The notes: generated by a model from the sequence alone, not told the origin. 64,000 nucleotides of DNA from Bradyrhizobium sp. ORS 375 (GCF_000239775.1 NZ_CAFI01000455.1:1-64000); one strand, 5' to 3'; positions 40,173 to 50,935 are shown, counted from the first letter of the stretch. Numbers and translations are program-made.

Positions 40173-40841
40173 TCAGCCTTGTCGCTCGATGCAATCGATT
40201 GCGACGATCCAGCCCTGCCCGCCCGTCCGGCTGGAATGAAGTTTCGGCTCAATTTTCCAATACTTAGTAGATTCGGTCAATTCCGCTTCTACATCTTGAC
40301 CCTTGAGAAACAGCGCTTTCGCGCCTTTTTTTACCAAGGGCTCCGCAAAGCCGATGAGTTGGTGTAGCGGAGCCAGCGCGCGTGCGGTCACGCAATCGAC
40401 TCGCCCGCTCCACTTCTCCACGATATCCCCGATCTCTGACAAATGCACTGTCCCAGGTGAGCCGGTGACGCGAATTGCTTCGCGCAGGAAGGCCGCCTTC
40501 TTGGCGATGCGCTCGACCAGATGGACCTGCGCACCGGGCCGTTCGGCGAGCGCACAGGCGAGCACCACGCCGGGGAAGCCGCCGCCGCTGCCGAGGTCGA
40601 CCCAGATCTTGGCCTCGGGCGCGAGATCGAGCAGCTGCAACGAATCCGAAATGTGCCGCGTCCAGAGATGCGGCAGGGTCGACGGCGCGACCAGATTGGT
40701 CTTGGCCTGCCACTCCAGCAGCAGCGCGATGTAGCGATCGAGGCGCTGCTCCGTTTCACGTGAAACGGGAGTCAGCGCCAGGGCTGCGGCCTTGTCGGAT
40801 GCGAGCGCATTGTGCGCGGTCGCGGACGTTGCTCGTTTCAC
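40173..40841 (-). CDS. rsmG: 16S rRNA (guanine-N7) methyltransferase RsmG
   Basis: RsmG (GidB) methylates G527 of 16S rRNA; its loss gives low-level streptomycin resistance. The 222-residue protein has SAM motif WVDLGSGGGFPG. Two parS palindromes lie in the gene. One codes for V26-S27-R28-E29-T30. The other covers the likely start codon, a GTG at 40841-40839 in the centre of the palindrome. Placing parS here constrains the coding sequence. mnmG ends 11 bases before the start. Confidence 0.94.
   Translation of the reverse strand: MKRATSATAHNALASDKAAALALTPVSRETEQRLDRYIALLLEWQAKTNLVAPSTLPHLWTRHISDSLQLLDLAPEAKIWVDLGSGGGFPGVVLACALAERPGAQVHLVERIAKKAAFLREAIRVTGSPGTVHLSEIGDIVEKWSGRVDCVTARALAPLHQLIGFAEPLVKKGAKALFLKGQDVEAELTESTKYWKIEPKLHSSRTGGQGWIVAIDCIERQG
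40752..40767. other. parS site 1 (inside rsmG)
   Basis: CGTTTCACGTGAAACG contains the perfect palindrome GTTTCACGTGAAAC (40753-40766), the bacterial ParB site core. It lies within the coding sequence of rsmG and encodes VSRE(T). Confidence 0.92.
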
Positions 40842-40849
40842 GTGAAACG
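40834..40849. other. parS site 2 (over the rsmG start codon)
   Basis: CGTTTCACGTGAAACG again; the central GTG on the minus strand is the apparent rsmG start codon. ParB binding here could touch rsmG expression. Confidence 0.92.
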
Positions 40850-40852
40850 TCC

Positions 40853-42730
40853 TCAGCTCGCAGCCTTGTTCCGCCGGGCTTCACGGCGGAGATAGGCAGC
40901 CAGGATCCCCAGTGCCGCCGGCGTCATTCCATCGATGCGACCCGCCTGCCCGATCGTCCAAGGCTTCGCGGCGGCCAGCTTGGCGCGCGCCTCGTTCGAG
41001 AGACCGGGGACCATCGCGTAGTCGATGTCCCCGAGCACCAGGCCCTCGTCGCGCCGGAACGCGTCGACATCCTCGCTCTGCCGGCGGACGTAGACATCGT
41101 ATTTCGCATCTATCTCAAGATGGGTGGCGATGGCCGGATCGATCGCTCCGAGCTCCGGCCAGATCGATCTCACCCTCGCAAAGTCGATCTCAGGATACGC
41201 CATCAGCTCGAACGCCGAGCGGCGCTGGCCGTCGCGGTTGAGCGTGAGCCCATGCTTGGCCGCCTCGTTCGGCGTGATCGTCAGCGACGTCGCCACGCCA
41301 CGCGCCGCCTCGAGCGCCGCCATCTTGCCGCGGTGAAGACGCGCCCGCTTGCCTCCGACACAGCCGAGCCCGATGCCCTTGTCGGTCAGCCGCTGGTCGG
41401 CATTGTCGGCCCGCAGCGTCAGACGATACTCCGCGCGTGACGTGAACATCCGATACGGCTCGGTGATGCCGCGCGTGACCAGGTCGTCGATCATGACGCC
41501 CAGATAGCCATCGGCGCGATCGAACACGATCGGCTCGCCGCCGCTGGCGGCCAGCGCCGCATTCAGCCCGGCGACTAGACCCTGCGCGGCCGCCTCTTCG
41601 TATCCCGTCGTCCCGTTGATCTGGCCGGCCAGGAAGAGTCTCTTCATCCGCTTGGTCTGCAGGGTCGGCTCCAGCTCGCGCGGATCGACGTGATCGTATT
41701 CGATGGCATAGCCCGGCCGGATCATTCGCACCCGCTCGAGGCCGGGAATGGTCGGCAGCAGCGCCAGCTGAACCTCCTCTGGGAGCGAGGTCGAGATGCC
41801 GTTCGGGTATACCGTCGTATCGTCGAGACCTTCCGGCTCCAGAAAGATCTGGTGGCCGTCGCGATCGCCAAAGCGGACGATCTTGTCCTCGACCGACGGG
41901 CAATAGCGCGGGCCGGTCGACTTGATCTGGCCGGAGTACATCGGCGAGCGGTGGACGTTGGCGCGGATCACGTCGTGGGTCGCGGTCGTCGTCCGGGTGA
42001 TGCCGCACTGGATCTGCGGCGTGGTGATCCTCTTGGTCAGCACGGAGAACGGCTCCGCGGGATCGTCGCCCGGCTGCATCTCGACTGCGGCCCAGTCGAT
42101 GGTGGTGCCGTCGAGACGTGGAGGCGTTCCGGTCTTCAGACGACCTAGATTGAAGCCGATGGCTTCGAGGGAGCGCGACAGGCCGAGCGCCGGCGCTTCA
42201 CCGACCCGGCCGGCCGGCCAGGTCTTCTCCCCGAGGTGAATGAGGCCGCGCAGGAAGGTGCCGGTGGTGATCACCACCGCGCCACAAACAAAGGACCGGC
42301 CATCGGCGAGCTTGATCCCGGTCACGCCGCCATCGCCGACCATCAGCTCATCGGCTTCGCCCTCGATCACGGAGAGATGGACGGTCTCGCGGATCGCAGC
42401 CTGCATCGCGGCGGCGTAGAGCTTCCGGTCAGCCTGGGCGCGGGGACCACGGACAGCTGGTCCCTTCCGGCGGTTCAGCACCCGAAATTGGATGCCGCCG
42501 GCGTCCGCCACCCGCCCCATCAGACCATCCAGAGCGTCGACCTCCCGGACCAGGTGCCCTTTGCCCAAACCGCCGATCGCGGGATTGCAGGACATCGCGC
42601 CGACGGTCGCGAACTGGTGCGTGACGAGAGCCGTCCGAGCGCCCATGCGCGCGGATACGGCGGCGGCTTCACAGCCGGCGTGGCCACCGCCAATGACGAT
42701 GACGTCGTAGGATGTCAGGTGCTCGGTCAT
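40853..42730 (-). CDS. mnmG: tRNA uridine 5-carboxymethylaminomethyl modification enzyme MnmG
   Basis: MnmG (GidA) works with MnmE to modify wobble U34 of several tRNAs using FAD and a folate. The 625-residue protein starts with the dinucleotide motif [37 protein letters not shown] and the C-terminal [13 protein letters not shown] segment are signatures. ATG 42730 is the start. It is followed 11 bases later by rsmG. Four parS sites lie between it and mnmE. Confidence 0.97.
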   Translation of the reverse strand: MTEHLTSYDVIVIGGGHAGCEAAAVSARMGARTALVTHQFATVGAMSCNPAIGGLGKGHLVREVDALDGLMGRVADAGGIQFRVLNRRKGPAVRGPRAQADRKLYAAAMQAAIRETVHLSVIEGEADELMVGDGGVTGIKLADGRSFVCGAVVITTGTFLRGLIHLGEKTWPAGRVGEAPALGLSRSLEAIGFNLGRLKTGTPPRLDGTTIDWAAVEMQPGDDPAEPFSVLTKRITTPQIQCGITRTTTATHDVIRANVHRSPMYSGQIKSTGPRYCPSVEDKIVRFGDRDGHQIFLEPEGLDDTTVYPNGISTSLPEEVQLALLPTIPGLERVRMIRPGYAIEYDHVDPRELEPTLQTKRMKRLFLAGQINGTTGYEEAAAQGLVAGLNAALAASGGEPIVFDRADGYLGVMIDDLVTRGITEPYRMFTSRAEYRLTLRADNADQRLTDKGIGLGCVGGKRARLHRGKMAALEAARGVATSLTITPNEAAKHGLTLNRDGQRRSAFELMAYPEIDFARVRSIWPELGAIDPAIATHLEIDAKYDVYVRRQSEDVDAFRRDEGLVLGDIDYAMVPGLSNEARAKLAAAKPWTIGQAGRIDGMTPAALGILAAYLRREARRNKAAS

Positions 42731-42767
42731 GTCAGCTATCTAGCGGTTGACGGCAACGCCCGGAAGA

Positions 42768-42783
42768 CGTTTCACGTGAAACA
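42768..42783. other. parS site 3 (mnmE-mnmG gap)
   Basis: CGTTTCACGTGAAACA carries the exact 14-base core at 42769-42782. It lies 38 bases upstream of the mnmG start. Confidence 0.92.
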
Positions 42784-42804
42784 GAAGGATGGGCAGCGGC
42801 AGCG

Positions 42805-42820
42805 TGTTTCACGTGAAACA
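42805..42820. other. parS site 4 (mnmE-mnmG gap)
   Basis: TGTTTCACGTGAAACA is the complete 16-base consensus parS palindrome with no mismatch. Confidence 0.95.
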
Positions 42821-42841
42821 CTGCGCCCAGCCCCACATGCT

Positions 42842-42857
42842 TGTTTCACGTGAAACA
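42842..42857. other. parS site 5 (mnmE-mnmG gap)
   Basis: A second perfect TGTTTCACGTGAAACA, 37 bases from site 4 start to start; sites 3, 4, 5 and 6 are each about 37 bases apart. Confidence 0.95.
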
Positions 42858-42878
42858 GCTGAGAAGTTCCAGCGCATC

Positions 42879-42894
42879 TGTTTCACGTGAAACG
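42879..42894. other. parS site 6 (mnmE-mnmG gap)
   Basis: TGTTTCACGTGAAACG has the exact 14-base core at 42880-42893. It lies 67 bases from the mnmE stop codon. Confidence 0.92.
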
Positions 42895-42960
42895 TTTGAC
42901 GATAGGTTAACCAAGCAATCTCTCATTAAGCATATTCGTGCCTATCCCGATCTCCGCGAC

Positions 42961-44295
42961 CTATTTCCCGATGCAGAATTCGCGGAAGATCAGATCGAGC
43001 AGATCCTCGACATCGACCCGCCCTAGCAAGCGGCCCAGCGCGAGTGCCGCGATCCTCAGCTCCTCGGCGACGAGCTCCTCGCCGCGATCGACGGCGCCCA
43101 AACTCTGTCGCAGCGCATCGGCCGCTTGTCGAAGCGATTGTCTCTGACGCTCCCGCGTGATGAGCCCGCCCTCGGTCGAACCAAAGAAGTCGCGGGCAAA
43201 CCCCACCAGAGCGTCCAGCAGCACGGCCATCCCTGCCCCGCTTCTTGCGGAGATCCCAAACGCCCGGCTCGCTATGGGCCCGGGCTCGATCGATTCCTCC
43301 GCCCCCTCCAGATCCCTCTTGGTCCGGACCAGCCAGACTGGGGTGTCACCTTGACGCTCCACCTCGGTGCGGTCGTGCTCCGACAACCAGAAAACCAGGT
43401 CGGCATGAGCCGCGCGGTCCCGCGCCCGCCGGACACCCTCCTGCTCGACCGGATCATCGGTCTCCCGGATCCCGGCTGTGTCGATGACCGTTACCGGATA
43501 GCCGTCGAGATCCAGCTGAACCTCAATGAGATCCCGCGTGGTCCCGGCATGCGGCGAGACGATCGCCACCTCGCGCCGCGCCAGCTGGTTCATCAGCGTC
43601 GACTTGCCGGCATTGGGTGGCCCGGCGATGACAACAGTGAGACCGTCGCGGAGACGCTCAGCCCGCCCCTCCGCGGCCAGCACCGCTTCGATCTCCTGCA
43701 GGAGCTGTTCAACCCGCGACAAGGCGGGCGCCATCAGCTCGGCCGGGACATCGCCTTCGTCCGAAAAATCGATCCCCGCCTCGATCAGCGCCGCGGCTTC
43801 GATGATCTGTTCGCGCCAGCTCCGCGCCTTGTCGCCGAGAAGACCTTTCAACTGGCGCAGCGCCTGGCGCCGCTGCCGGTCCGTGTCGGCATGGATCAGA
43901 TCGTCGAGCCCCTCGGCTTCGGTGAGATCAATCTTGCCGCTCTCGAAGGCGCGCCGTGTGAACTCGCCCGGCTCGGCCGGACGCAAGCCGGGCATCCCCG
44001 ACAACACCGTGAACAGCGTCGCGAGGACCGCGCGGCTGCCATGGACATGGAGCTCGGCGACGTCCTCACCGGTGGCGCTGGCCGGTGAAGGAAACCACAG
44101 CACCACGGCATCGTCGATCGGCTCGCCGTGGCTGTCACGAAGCAGCGCCCGGGTGGCCACCCGCAACGCCGGCATCTTTCCCGCCAACATCTGAAGAGCT
44201 GGGCCGGCATGTGGACCAGAGAGACGGACGAGAGCAATCGCACTCGGCAGCCGCCCCGAGGACAGCGCGAAGATGGTCTGGTCGTGAGGATGCAT
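42961..44295 (-). CDS. mnmE: tRNA modification GTPase MnmE
   Basis: MnmE (TrmE) is the GTPase partner of MnmG in U34 modification. The 444-residue protein has the folate-binding N-domain starting [23 protein letters not shown], a G domain with P-loop GPPNAGKST and DTAGIRET, and the terminal FCIGK containing the conserved cysteine. ATG 44295 is preferred to a TTG three codons earlier. The parS-containing gap separates it from mnmG. Confidence 0.97.
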   Translation of the reverse strand: MHPHDQTIFALSSGRLPSAIALVRLSGPHAGPALQMLAGKMPALRVATRALLRDSHGEPIDDAVVLWFPSPASATGEDVAELHVHGSRAVLATLFTVLSGMPGLRPAEPGEFTRRAFESGKIDLTEAEGLDDLIHADTDRQRRQALRQLKGLLGDKARSWREQIIEAAALIEAGIDFSDEGDVPAELMAPALSRVEQLLQEIEAVLAAEGRAERLRDGLTVVIAGPPNAGKSTLMNQLARREVAIVSPHAGTTRDLIEVQLDLDGYPVTVIDTAGIRETDDPVEQEGVRRARDRAAHADLVFWLSEHDRTEVERQGDTPVWLVRTKRDLEGAEESIEPGPIASRAFGISARSGAGMAVLLDALVGFARDFFGSTEGGLITRERQRQSLRQAADALRQSLGAVDRGEELVAEELRIAALALGRLLGRVDVEDLLDLIFREFCIGK

Positions 44296-44546
44296 GACGT
44301 TCAATTGGGCTCGGCGGCCCAGAAAGACAATCGGTTTGCGCCGGCATGCTTTACGCCGGACAGGCTCCTGGAGGGGCGCGTTGATCGCTCACCAAACCGG
44401 CGAGCTAGGTGGGGCGGATTTATCCACGCGCCGACGGAAGTGGAGAGAATACCCTGGCATCCAGCTCGCACCCATGAGCCGAACCGTCCTCAGCGCGGGC
44501 TATCGCGTATGGCGATCAGAGTCTTGTGCTCATCTCTCTCCACACC

Positions 44547-44630
44547 GTCATGGCCGGGCTTGTCCCGGCCATCCACGTCGTTCGGCATATCGAGAACCAC
44601 GTGGATGCCCGGGACAAGCCCGGGCATGAC
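44547..44630. repeat. Dispersed inverted repeat, family B copy 3
   Basis: Arms GTCATGGCCGGGCTTGTCCC and GGGACAAGCCCGGGCATGAC face each other, with ATCCACGT / ACGTGGAT inside. It lies in the 529-base gap between rho and mnmE. That gap holds no supportable gene. Confidence 0.8.
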
Positions 44631-44770
44631 GGCGTAACTCATTTGCAGGATTGCTCGCCGCGACAGCCCTGCATCCCCATACGCAACAGCCCCGCCTTTC
44701 GGAGGCCGGTGACTTTCGCGTTGATCTCGAATTCGGCACGGCGGCGCAAATATTTGCGCGAGGCAGTCAC

Positions 44771-44802
44771 AAACAAAAAGGGCGCTCCAAAGAGCGCCCT
44801 TT
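44771..44802 (-). terminator. Intrinsic terminator downstream of rho
   Basis: An 11-bp perfect stem (AAAGGGCGCTC at 44777-44787 with GAGCGCCCTTT at 44792-44802) and a 4-base loop is followed on the minus strand by a run of five T. It begins 22 bases after the rho stop codon. This is the best intrinsic terminator in the window. Confidence 0.88.
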
Positions 44803-44824
44803 CCAAATTGCGAGATCGTCCCGA

Positions 44825-46090
<1,266 letters not shown>

Positions 46091-46331
46091 TGGGGGTGGT
46101 CCTGTGGAAGCGACTTGGGAGGGATGCGAGGTGGCTGTGGGAAGGCGGACGAAAATGAGGTCCGCAGGTCTGAGCAAGGTTGGCGCCAATGAGGCACCAG
46201 ACCTGATGCGGCGGCCGGTCAAACCGGAACGCAACCACATCCGCCTGCGTGGGGTGGGATGCTCTCAATATAGAAAATTGCGCCGCCGTTCGCAAGGCAT
46301 CTCGGGCGGAGCGGTATTCTCGGGGAACAGA

Positions 46332-46754
46332 TCAGAACGGCTTGACGATTACGAGAATCACCACGCCGATCATCAGCACAGTCGGTACTTCATTGATAAT
46401 CCGATAGAATTTTTGGCTGCGGGTATTTTGATCGGCGCCGAATTCCCGCACCCAGCGGGTAAACAGGCCATGGACGCCCGACATGATCAGAACCAGCAGG
46501 AACTTCGCGTGAAACCAGCCGCTGGTATACCAGTGCCCGGCCCATACCAGATAGAGACCCGCCAGCCAGGTGACCGTGATCGCCGGATTGATGATCGCCT
46601 TCAGCAGGCGACGCTCCATGATCTTGAAGGTCTCGGACTGCTTCGAGCCGATCTCCGCCTCGCAATGATAGACGAACAGGCGGGGCAGATAGAGCATGCC
46701 GGCCATCCACGCGATGACGGCAATGACGTGCAGCGCCTTGATCCACTCGTACAT
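46332..46754 (-). CDS. hemJ: Protoporphyrinogen IX oxidase HemJ
   Basis: HemJ oxidises protoporphyrinogen IX to protoporphyrin IX in heme synthesis and is a four-helix inner-membrane protein. The 140-residue product shows hydrophobic helices at roughly 3-23, 52-73, 80-101 and 120-139. The conserved His in ALHVIAVIAWMAGMLYLPRLFVYH and Lys in NPAITVTWLAGLYL-FHAKF are in place. It is transcribed left from the candidate origin. hemE, which flanks the origin in some relatives, is not present. Confidence 0.92.
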   Translation of the reverse strand: MYEWIKALHVIAVIAWMAGMLYLPRLFVYHCEAEIGSKQSETFKIMERRLLKAIINPAITVTWLAGLYLVWAGHWYTSGWFHAKFLLVLIMSGVHGLFTRWVREFGADQNTRSQKFYRIINEVPTVLMIGVVILVIVKPF

Positions 46755-47168
46755 CGGATGTCGCGATCCCTTAACCGGCTGGTGACCATTGGGAGGCGAG
46801 ACATATCCGCTGGCTCGATCGCTTCCAAACCAAATAATTTTAGAATCTTAGGGTTTGAGTCTAGGTAGCGGTGGATTGGACTCATGCAATGCCGTCCGCA
46901 GATTGCCAGCCGTTTGTTCACATCCTTCAACAGGCCGGCATCGCCTGAGGGCTCTGGCGCGAGTCCGATGTGATTCAAATGCTTGCCGAATTCGATCGAC
47001 AGCTTATCCCAAGACAAACCAACCTCGTCCCGATATCATCAGGCAAGCGGCTCGAGTTGTCCCGGACAGCGACCATGTGAAGAATAATCGGGGTTATCCA
47101 AAGGGGGCGGACCACGACCGCTTTTTGGCCCCATCCTTCACAGGGATTCACAGATCGTTAAGGATTTG
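46755..47168. other. Candidate chromosomal replication origin (oriC)
   Basis: This gap lies between divergent hemJ and ppsR. In Caulobacter and Rickettsia the origin sits beside the DUF299 gene (ppsR homologue), a known synteny. DnaA-box-like 9-mers are TTGTTCACA (46914), TTATCCCAA (47004), TTCTTCACA (minus strand, 47076-47084) and TTATCCAAA (47094), each one or two bases from consensus. Six GANTC sites (CcrM targets) fall at 46843, 46857, 46879, 46961, 46972 and 47145, far above one per 256 bases. AT-rich bases 46828-46855 could unwind. Genes on both sides point away. Confidence 0.65.
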
Positions 47169-48008
47169 ATGCCCACCACCGGCAATTACTTTCACCTGCA
47201 TCTGGTTTCCGATTCGACCGGCGAAACCCTGATCACGGTTGCGCGAGCGGTCGCCGCGCAATACGCCAATGTGACCCCCGTCGAGCATGTCTATCCGCTG
47301 GTCCGCAGCCAGAAGCAGCTCGATCGCGTGCTCGACGAGATCGAGGAGGCGCCGGGCATCGTGCTGTTCACCTTGCTCGAGAAGGATCTGGTCTCCAGGC
47401 TCGAGGCCAAGTGCCAGCAGATCAACATCCCGAGCCTGTCGATCATCGGTCCGGTGATGCAGTTGTTCGAGGCTTATCTCGGCGCCTCGACCGCGGGGCG
47501 GGTCGGCGCGCAGCACGTGCTCAACGCCGAATATTTCGCGCGCATCGATGCGCTGAACTACACGATGCTCCACGATGACGGCCAGATGGTCGACGGGCTG
47601 GAGGATGCCGATGTCGTGCTGGTCGGCGTCTCCCGGACGTCGAAAACGCCGACCTCGATCTATCTCGCCAACCGCGGCGTGCGGACGGCCAATGTGCCGC
47701 TGGTCCCGGGCATCCCGATTCCGCATCAGCTGGAGACGTTGAAGAAGCCGCTGGTGGTCAGCCTGCATGCGACGCCCGAGCGGCTGATCCAGGTGCGGCA
47801 AAATCGTCTGCTCAGCATGGGTGCGGAAAGCGGCAACGAGAATTATGTCGACAAGCAGTCGGTGACCGATGAGGTCGCCTATGCGCGCAAGCTCAGCGCC
47901 CGGTTCAACTGGGTGATGCTCGACGTGACGCGGCGCTCGATCGAAGAGACGGCGGCGGCGATCCTGAAACTCTATTCCGACCGGCAGCGGCAGCGTCTGC
48001 CGGAATGA
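47169..48008 (+). CDS. ppsR: Pyruvate, phosphate dikinase regulatory protein (DUF299)
   Basis: This bifunctional kinase/phosphorylase family controls pyruvate phosphate dikinase or PEP synthetase by ADP-dependent threonine phosphorylation. The 279-residue protein has the P-loop-like [15 protein letters not shown] and starts [17 protein letters not shown] 47169 follows a TTG in the same frame. It is the first gene to the right of the candidate origin. maf begins immediately after its stop. Confidence 0.93.
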   Translation: MPTTGNYFHLHLVSDSTGETLITVARAVAAQYANVTPVEHVYPLVRSQKQLDRVLDEIEEAPGIVLFTLLEKDLVSRLEAKCQQINIPSLSIIGPVMQLFEAYLGASTAGRVGAQHVLNAEYFARIDALNYTMLHDDGQMVDGLEDADVVLVGVSRTSKTPTSIYLANRGVRTANVPLVPGIPIPHQLETLKKPLVVSLHATPERLIQVRQNRLLSMGAESGNENYVDKQSVTDEVAYARKLSARFNWVMLDVTRRSIEETAAAILKLYSDRQRQRLPE

Positions 48009-48017
48009 GTGACTGCG

Positions 48018-48626
48018 ATGACCTTATGGTGTGGTGACGAGCCGCTGGTGCTGGCTTCGCAGAGTCGAGCGCGCCGCATGCTGCTCGAGAATGCGGGCCT
48101 CCCGTGCGAGGCGGTGCCGGCCGAGATCGACGAGCGCGCGATTCAGGCGGAGACGGGATTGATCGCGCCCTATGAGATCGCGCTGCACTTGGCGACTGCC
48201 AAGGCGAAGGCCGTCTCGGCGTTGAAGCCCGGCTCATACGTCGTCGGCGCCGACCAGACGCTGGCGCTCGGCGAGCGCATGTTCAACAAGCCGGCGGGAC
48301 GGCAGCAGGCCATGCACCAGCTGCTCGCGTTGGCCGGTCGGACCCATGCGCTGCATTCGGCCATATCGGTCGTCCGCAATGGCGAGGTGCTGTTCTCCCA
48401 TGTCGCCGTGGCCTGGATGACCATGCGGACGCTCACCGAGAGTGATGTCGCCTGCTATCTCGACACGGCCGGCCAGGCCGTGCTGTCGAGCGTCGGGGCC
48501 TATCAGCTCGAAGGGCTCGGCGTGCATCTGTTCGACCGCATCGACGGCGATCACTTCACTATCCTCGGCCTGCCGCTGCTGCCGTTGCTGGGTTTTCTCC
48601 GCGAGGCGAAGCTGCTCAAATTCTGA
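48018..48626 (+). CDS. maf: Maf family nucleotide pyrophosphatase
   Basis: Maf proteins hydrolyse dTTP, UTP or modified nucleotides and can delay septation. The 202-residue protein has the signature [16 protein letters not shown], the catalytic acid in [10 protein letters not shown], and [15 protein letters not shown] near the end. An in-frame GTG at 48009 abuts the ppsR stop and may be used. It precedes coaE by 34 bases; aroE, often between them in relatives, is missing. Confidence 0.92.
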   Translation: MTLWCGDEPLVLASQSRARRMLLENAGLPCEAVPAEIDERAIQAETGLIAPYEIALHLATAKAKAVSALKPGSYVVGADQTLALGERMFNKPAGRQQAMHQLLALAGRTHALHSAISVVRNGEVLFSHVAVAWMTMRTLTESDVACYLDTAGQAVLSSVGAYQLEGLGVHLFDRIDGDHFTILGLPLLPLLGFLREAKLLKF

Positions 48627-48660
48627 CGCAGCCGAGGCTGATCACTGGGAGCGAACGCGG

Positions 48661-49260
48661 ATGAGAGTGCTGGGTCTGACCGGCTCGATGGGCATGGGCA
48701 AGTCGACGACGGCGAAGCTGTTCGCGGAGGCCGGCGTTCCGGTCTACGACGCCGACGCCACCGTACATAAGGTCTATGAAGGCGAGGCTGCGCCCGTGAT
48801 CGAGGCCGCCTTTCCTGGCACGACCGTGAATGGGAAGGTCGATCGACCGAAGCTGTCGGCGAAGGTGGTCGGCAATCCCGACGCCATTCGCCGGCTGGAA
48901 GCGATCGTGCACCCGATGCTGCGCTCCTATCACCAGGCGTTCCTCGACCAGGCGGAGCAGTCGGGCGTACCGGTCGCGGTCGTCGACGTGCCGCTGCTGT
49001 TCGAGACCGGCGGCGACAAGCGCGTCGATGCCGTCGTCGTGGTGTCGACCTCGCCGGAGATCCAGCGTCAGCGGATCCTGGCGCGCGGCACCATGACCGA
49101 GGAGGCGCTCGATGCTCTCCTGGCGCGGCAGATGCCGGATGCGGAGAAGCGCGCCCGCGCCGATTTCGTCGTGGATACGTCCAACGGACTCGACCCGGTC
49201 CGCGAGCGCATCCGCGACATCCTGGCCGAGGTCGTTAAGATGCCGCGGCGGCGCGGCTGA
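48661..49260 (+). CDS. coaE: Dephospho-CoA kinase
   Basis: CoaE phosphorylates the 3' hydroxyl of dephospho-CoA, the last step of CoA synthesis. The 199-residue P-loop kinase begins [28 protein letters not shown] and [12 protein letters not shown] are family motifs. The frame is open upstream into maf, but ATG 48661 fits the conserved start. dnaQ follows 33 bases later. Confidence 0.95.
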   Translation: MRVLGLTGSMGMGKSTTAKLFAEAGVPVYDADATVHKVYEGEAAPVIEAAFPGTTVNGKVDRPKLSAKVVGNPDAIRRLEAIVHPMLRSYHQAFLDQAEQSGVPVAVVDVPLLFETGGDKRVDAVVVVSTSPEIQRQRILARGTMTEEALDALLARQMPDAEKRARADFVVDTSNGLDPVRERIRDILAEVVKMPRRRG

Positions 49261-49293
49261 TTCGAAGGCGCCGTTGCAGCGACGGACCAAGCC

Positions 49294-49992
49294 ATGCGTG
49301 AGATCGTTCTCGATACCGAAACCACCGGCCTCGATGCCCTGCGCGGCGATCGCCTGGTCGAGATCGGCTGTGTCGAGATCATCAACCGCATGCCGACGGG
49401 GCAGGTGTTTCACCGCTACATCAATCCCGAGCGTGACATGCCGGCGGAGGCGTTTGCCGTCCACGGACTGTCGAGCGAGTTTTTGGCGGACAAGCCGCTG
49501 TTCCACGAAGTGGTCGAGGATTTCCTCACCTTCATCGGCGACGCGCCGCTGGTGATCCACAACGCGTCGTTCGACATCGGCTTCATCAATGCCGAGCTCG
49601 ATCGCGTGAAGCGTGCGGCGATCCCGAGAGAGCGGCTGGTCGACACCTTGCTGCTGGCGCGGCGCAAGCATCCGGGCGTCTCTAACCGGCTCGACGATCT
49701 GTGCTCCCGCTATGCGATCGACAATTCCCGCCGCACCAAGCATGGCGCTCTGCTCGACGCGGAGCTGCTGGCCGAAGTGTATGTCGATCTGGTCGGGGCG
49801 CGGCAGTCGCAGCTGATCCTGACGCAGGATGCGCAGGAGATCCGCATCGGCAACGCCGGCGACACGCCGCGGCGTCAGCGGGACGTTCCGCTGGTTCCCC
49901 GGGTCACCGAGGCCGAGCGGGAGGCGCATCGCGCCTTCATTGCCACCCTGGGCGACAAGCCCATCTGGATGGAATTTCTTCCGGGAGCGTGA
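49294..49992 (+). CDS. dnaQ: DNA polymerase III epsilon subunit (proofreading exonuclease)
   Basis: The 3'-5' exonuclease proofreads for the replicative polymerase. The 232-residue DEDDh enzyme has Exo I LDTETTGLD, Exo II HNASFDIGFINAEL and Exo III HGALLDAELLAEVY. It follows coaE and converges on secB across 55 bases that contain a small palindrome at 49994-50008. Confidence 0.95.
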   Translation: MREIVLDTETTGLDALRGDRLVEIGCVEIINRMPTGQVFHRYINPERDMPAEAFAVHGLSSEFLADKPLFHEVVEDFLTFIGDAPLVIHNASFDIGFINAELDRVKRAAIPRERLVDTLLLARRKHPGVSNRLDDLCSRYAIDNSRRTKHGALLDAELLAEVYVDLVGARQSQLILTQDAQEIRIGNAGDTPRRQRDVPLVPRVTEAEREAHRAFIATLGDKPIWMEFLPGA

Positions 49993-50047
49993 CCCGAGCC
50001 AGGCTCGGATCACCTCCGTCGATCACGTCGAAGTATGGTCTAACGGA

Positions 50048-50536
50048 TCAGCTCGGGCGACCCTGCGCGCCCTGGGCGGCGGCCTGACGTTCCATGTTCT
50101 GGCGGTACAGGCTGACGAAGTCGACCGGGTCGAGCATCAGGGGCGGGAAGCCGCCGTCGCGGACCGAGTTGGCAACGATTTCGCGGGCGAACGGGAACAG
50201 CAGCCGCGGGCACTCGATCAGCAGCATCGGCGACAGGTGCTCCTGGGGAACGTTGACCAGCCGGAACACGCCGCCATAGACCAGCTCGAAGCTGAACATC
50301 ACCTGGGTGCCGCTCTCGGCCTTGCCCTCGATCGTCAGCGTCACTTCGTATTCGGTTTCGGCCAGCGCGTTGGCGCCGACGTTGATCTGGATGTTGATCT
50401 GCGGCGGCTGGCCCTGGGGCGCCAGCGACTGCGGCGCGTTCGGGTTCTCGAACGAGAGGTCCTTGATGTATTGCGCCAGCACGTTCAGTTGAGGAGGAGG
50501 GGCCGCCTCGGGAGTGGCGCCGTTACCGTTGGTCAT
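50048..50536 (-). CDS. secB: Protein-export chaperone SecB
   Basis: SecB is a cytosolic tetramer that keeps precursor proteins unfolded for SecA. The 162-residue protein has an N-terminal [20 protein letters not shown] signature and [40 protein letters not shown] near the end. ATG 50536 fits the family. It is divergent from the Tim44-domain gene and converges on dnaQ. Confidence 0.96.
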   Translation of the reverse strand: MTNGNGATPEAAPPPQLNVLAQYIKDLSFENPNAPQSLAPQGQPPQINIQINVGANALAETEYEVTLTIEGKAESGTQVMFSFELVYGGVFRLVNVPQEHLSPMLLIECPRLLFPFAREIVANSVRDGGFPPLMLDPVDFVSLYRQNMERQAAAQGAQGRPS

Positions 50537-50935
50537 CGAAGTGTTCTCCTGGCACAAAGGGCGGTTCGTTGCGGCGCGTGGCTACCATAGGGCCGGCTCG
50601 TTCCACAAGGACGAGCGGGCGGCAGCCTCGGTCACGGGCAAATATGGTTGTTGTGCCCCGGTCTGCCGCCATTTGTCGCACGTTATGGTCCCGGGACGCT
50701 TTGGGCCGGCCGGTGCGTTGATCCGGTCCCGAACCAGGGTGATCCGATTTCCCCTTGGCCGTGAAACGGGTTAGGATCGATGTGCCATTGTGTGCCATTG
50801 GCCCGGCCAATTCGATGACTACATCTGCCGGAGACGGGACCGATTCATCGGTCTTTACCCGGTTCTTGTTAAACGGGCAGCCGATGGCCAGACCACGCGT
50901 CCGGCCCGACGAGTCAGTCAGAAAGCGAACACGAC
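50537..50935. promoter_or_regulatory. Divergent intergenic region, secB and the Tim44-domain gene
   Basis: This 399-base region must contain both promoters. It carries a 10-base tandem duplication, TGTGCCATTG, at 50781-50790 and 50791-50800. I see no family A-G repeat, hairpin with T run, or supportable small gene. Confidence 0.4.

Noticed and set aside
44420-44428. TTATCCACG, one base from the DnaA box consensus, upstream of mnmE
   Set aside because: It is single, with no second box, AT-rich stretch or GANTC cluster around it. It is not enough for an origin.
46601-47017. A leftward open frame of 138 codons covering the oriC candidate and the hemJ start
   Set aside because: Its second half is hemJ in another frame and its first half matches nothing I know, including HemE. 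It has no good ribosome binding site.
49994-50008. CCGAGCC-A-GGCTCGG palindrome between dnaQ and secB
   Set aside because: It could be a bidirectional terminator, but the loop is too short as written and no T run follows on either strand.
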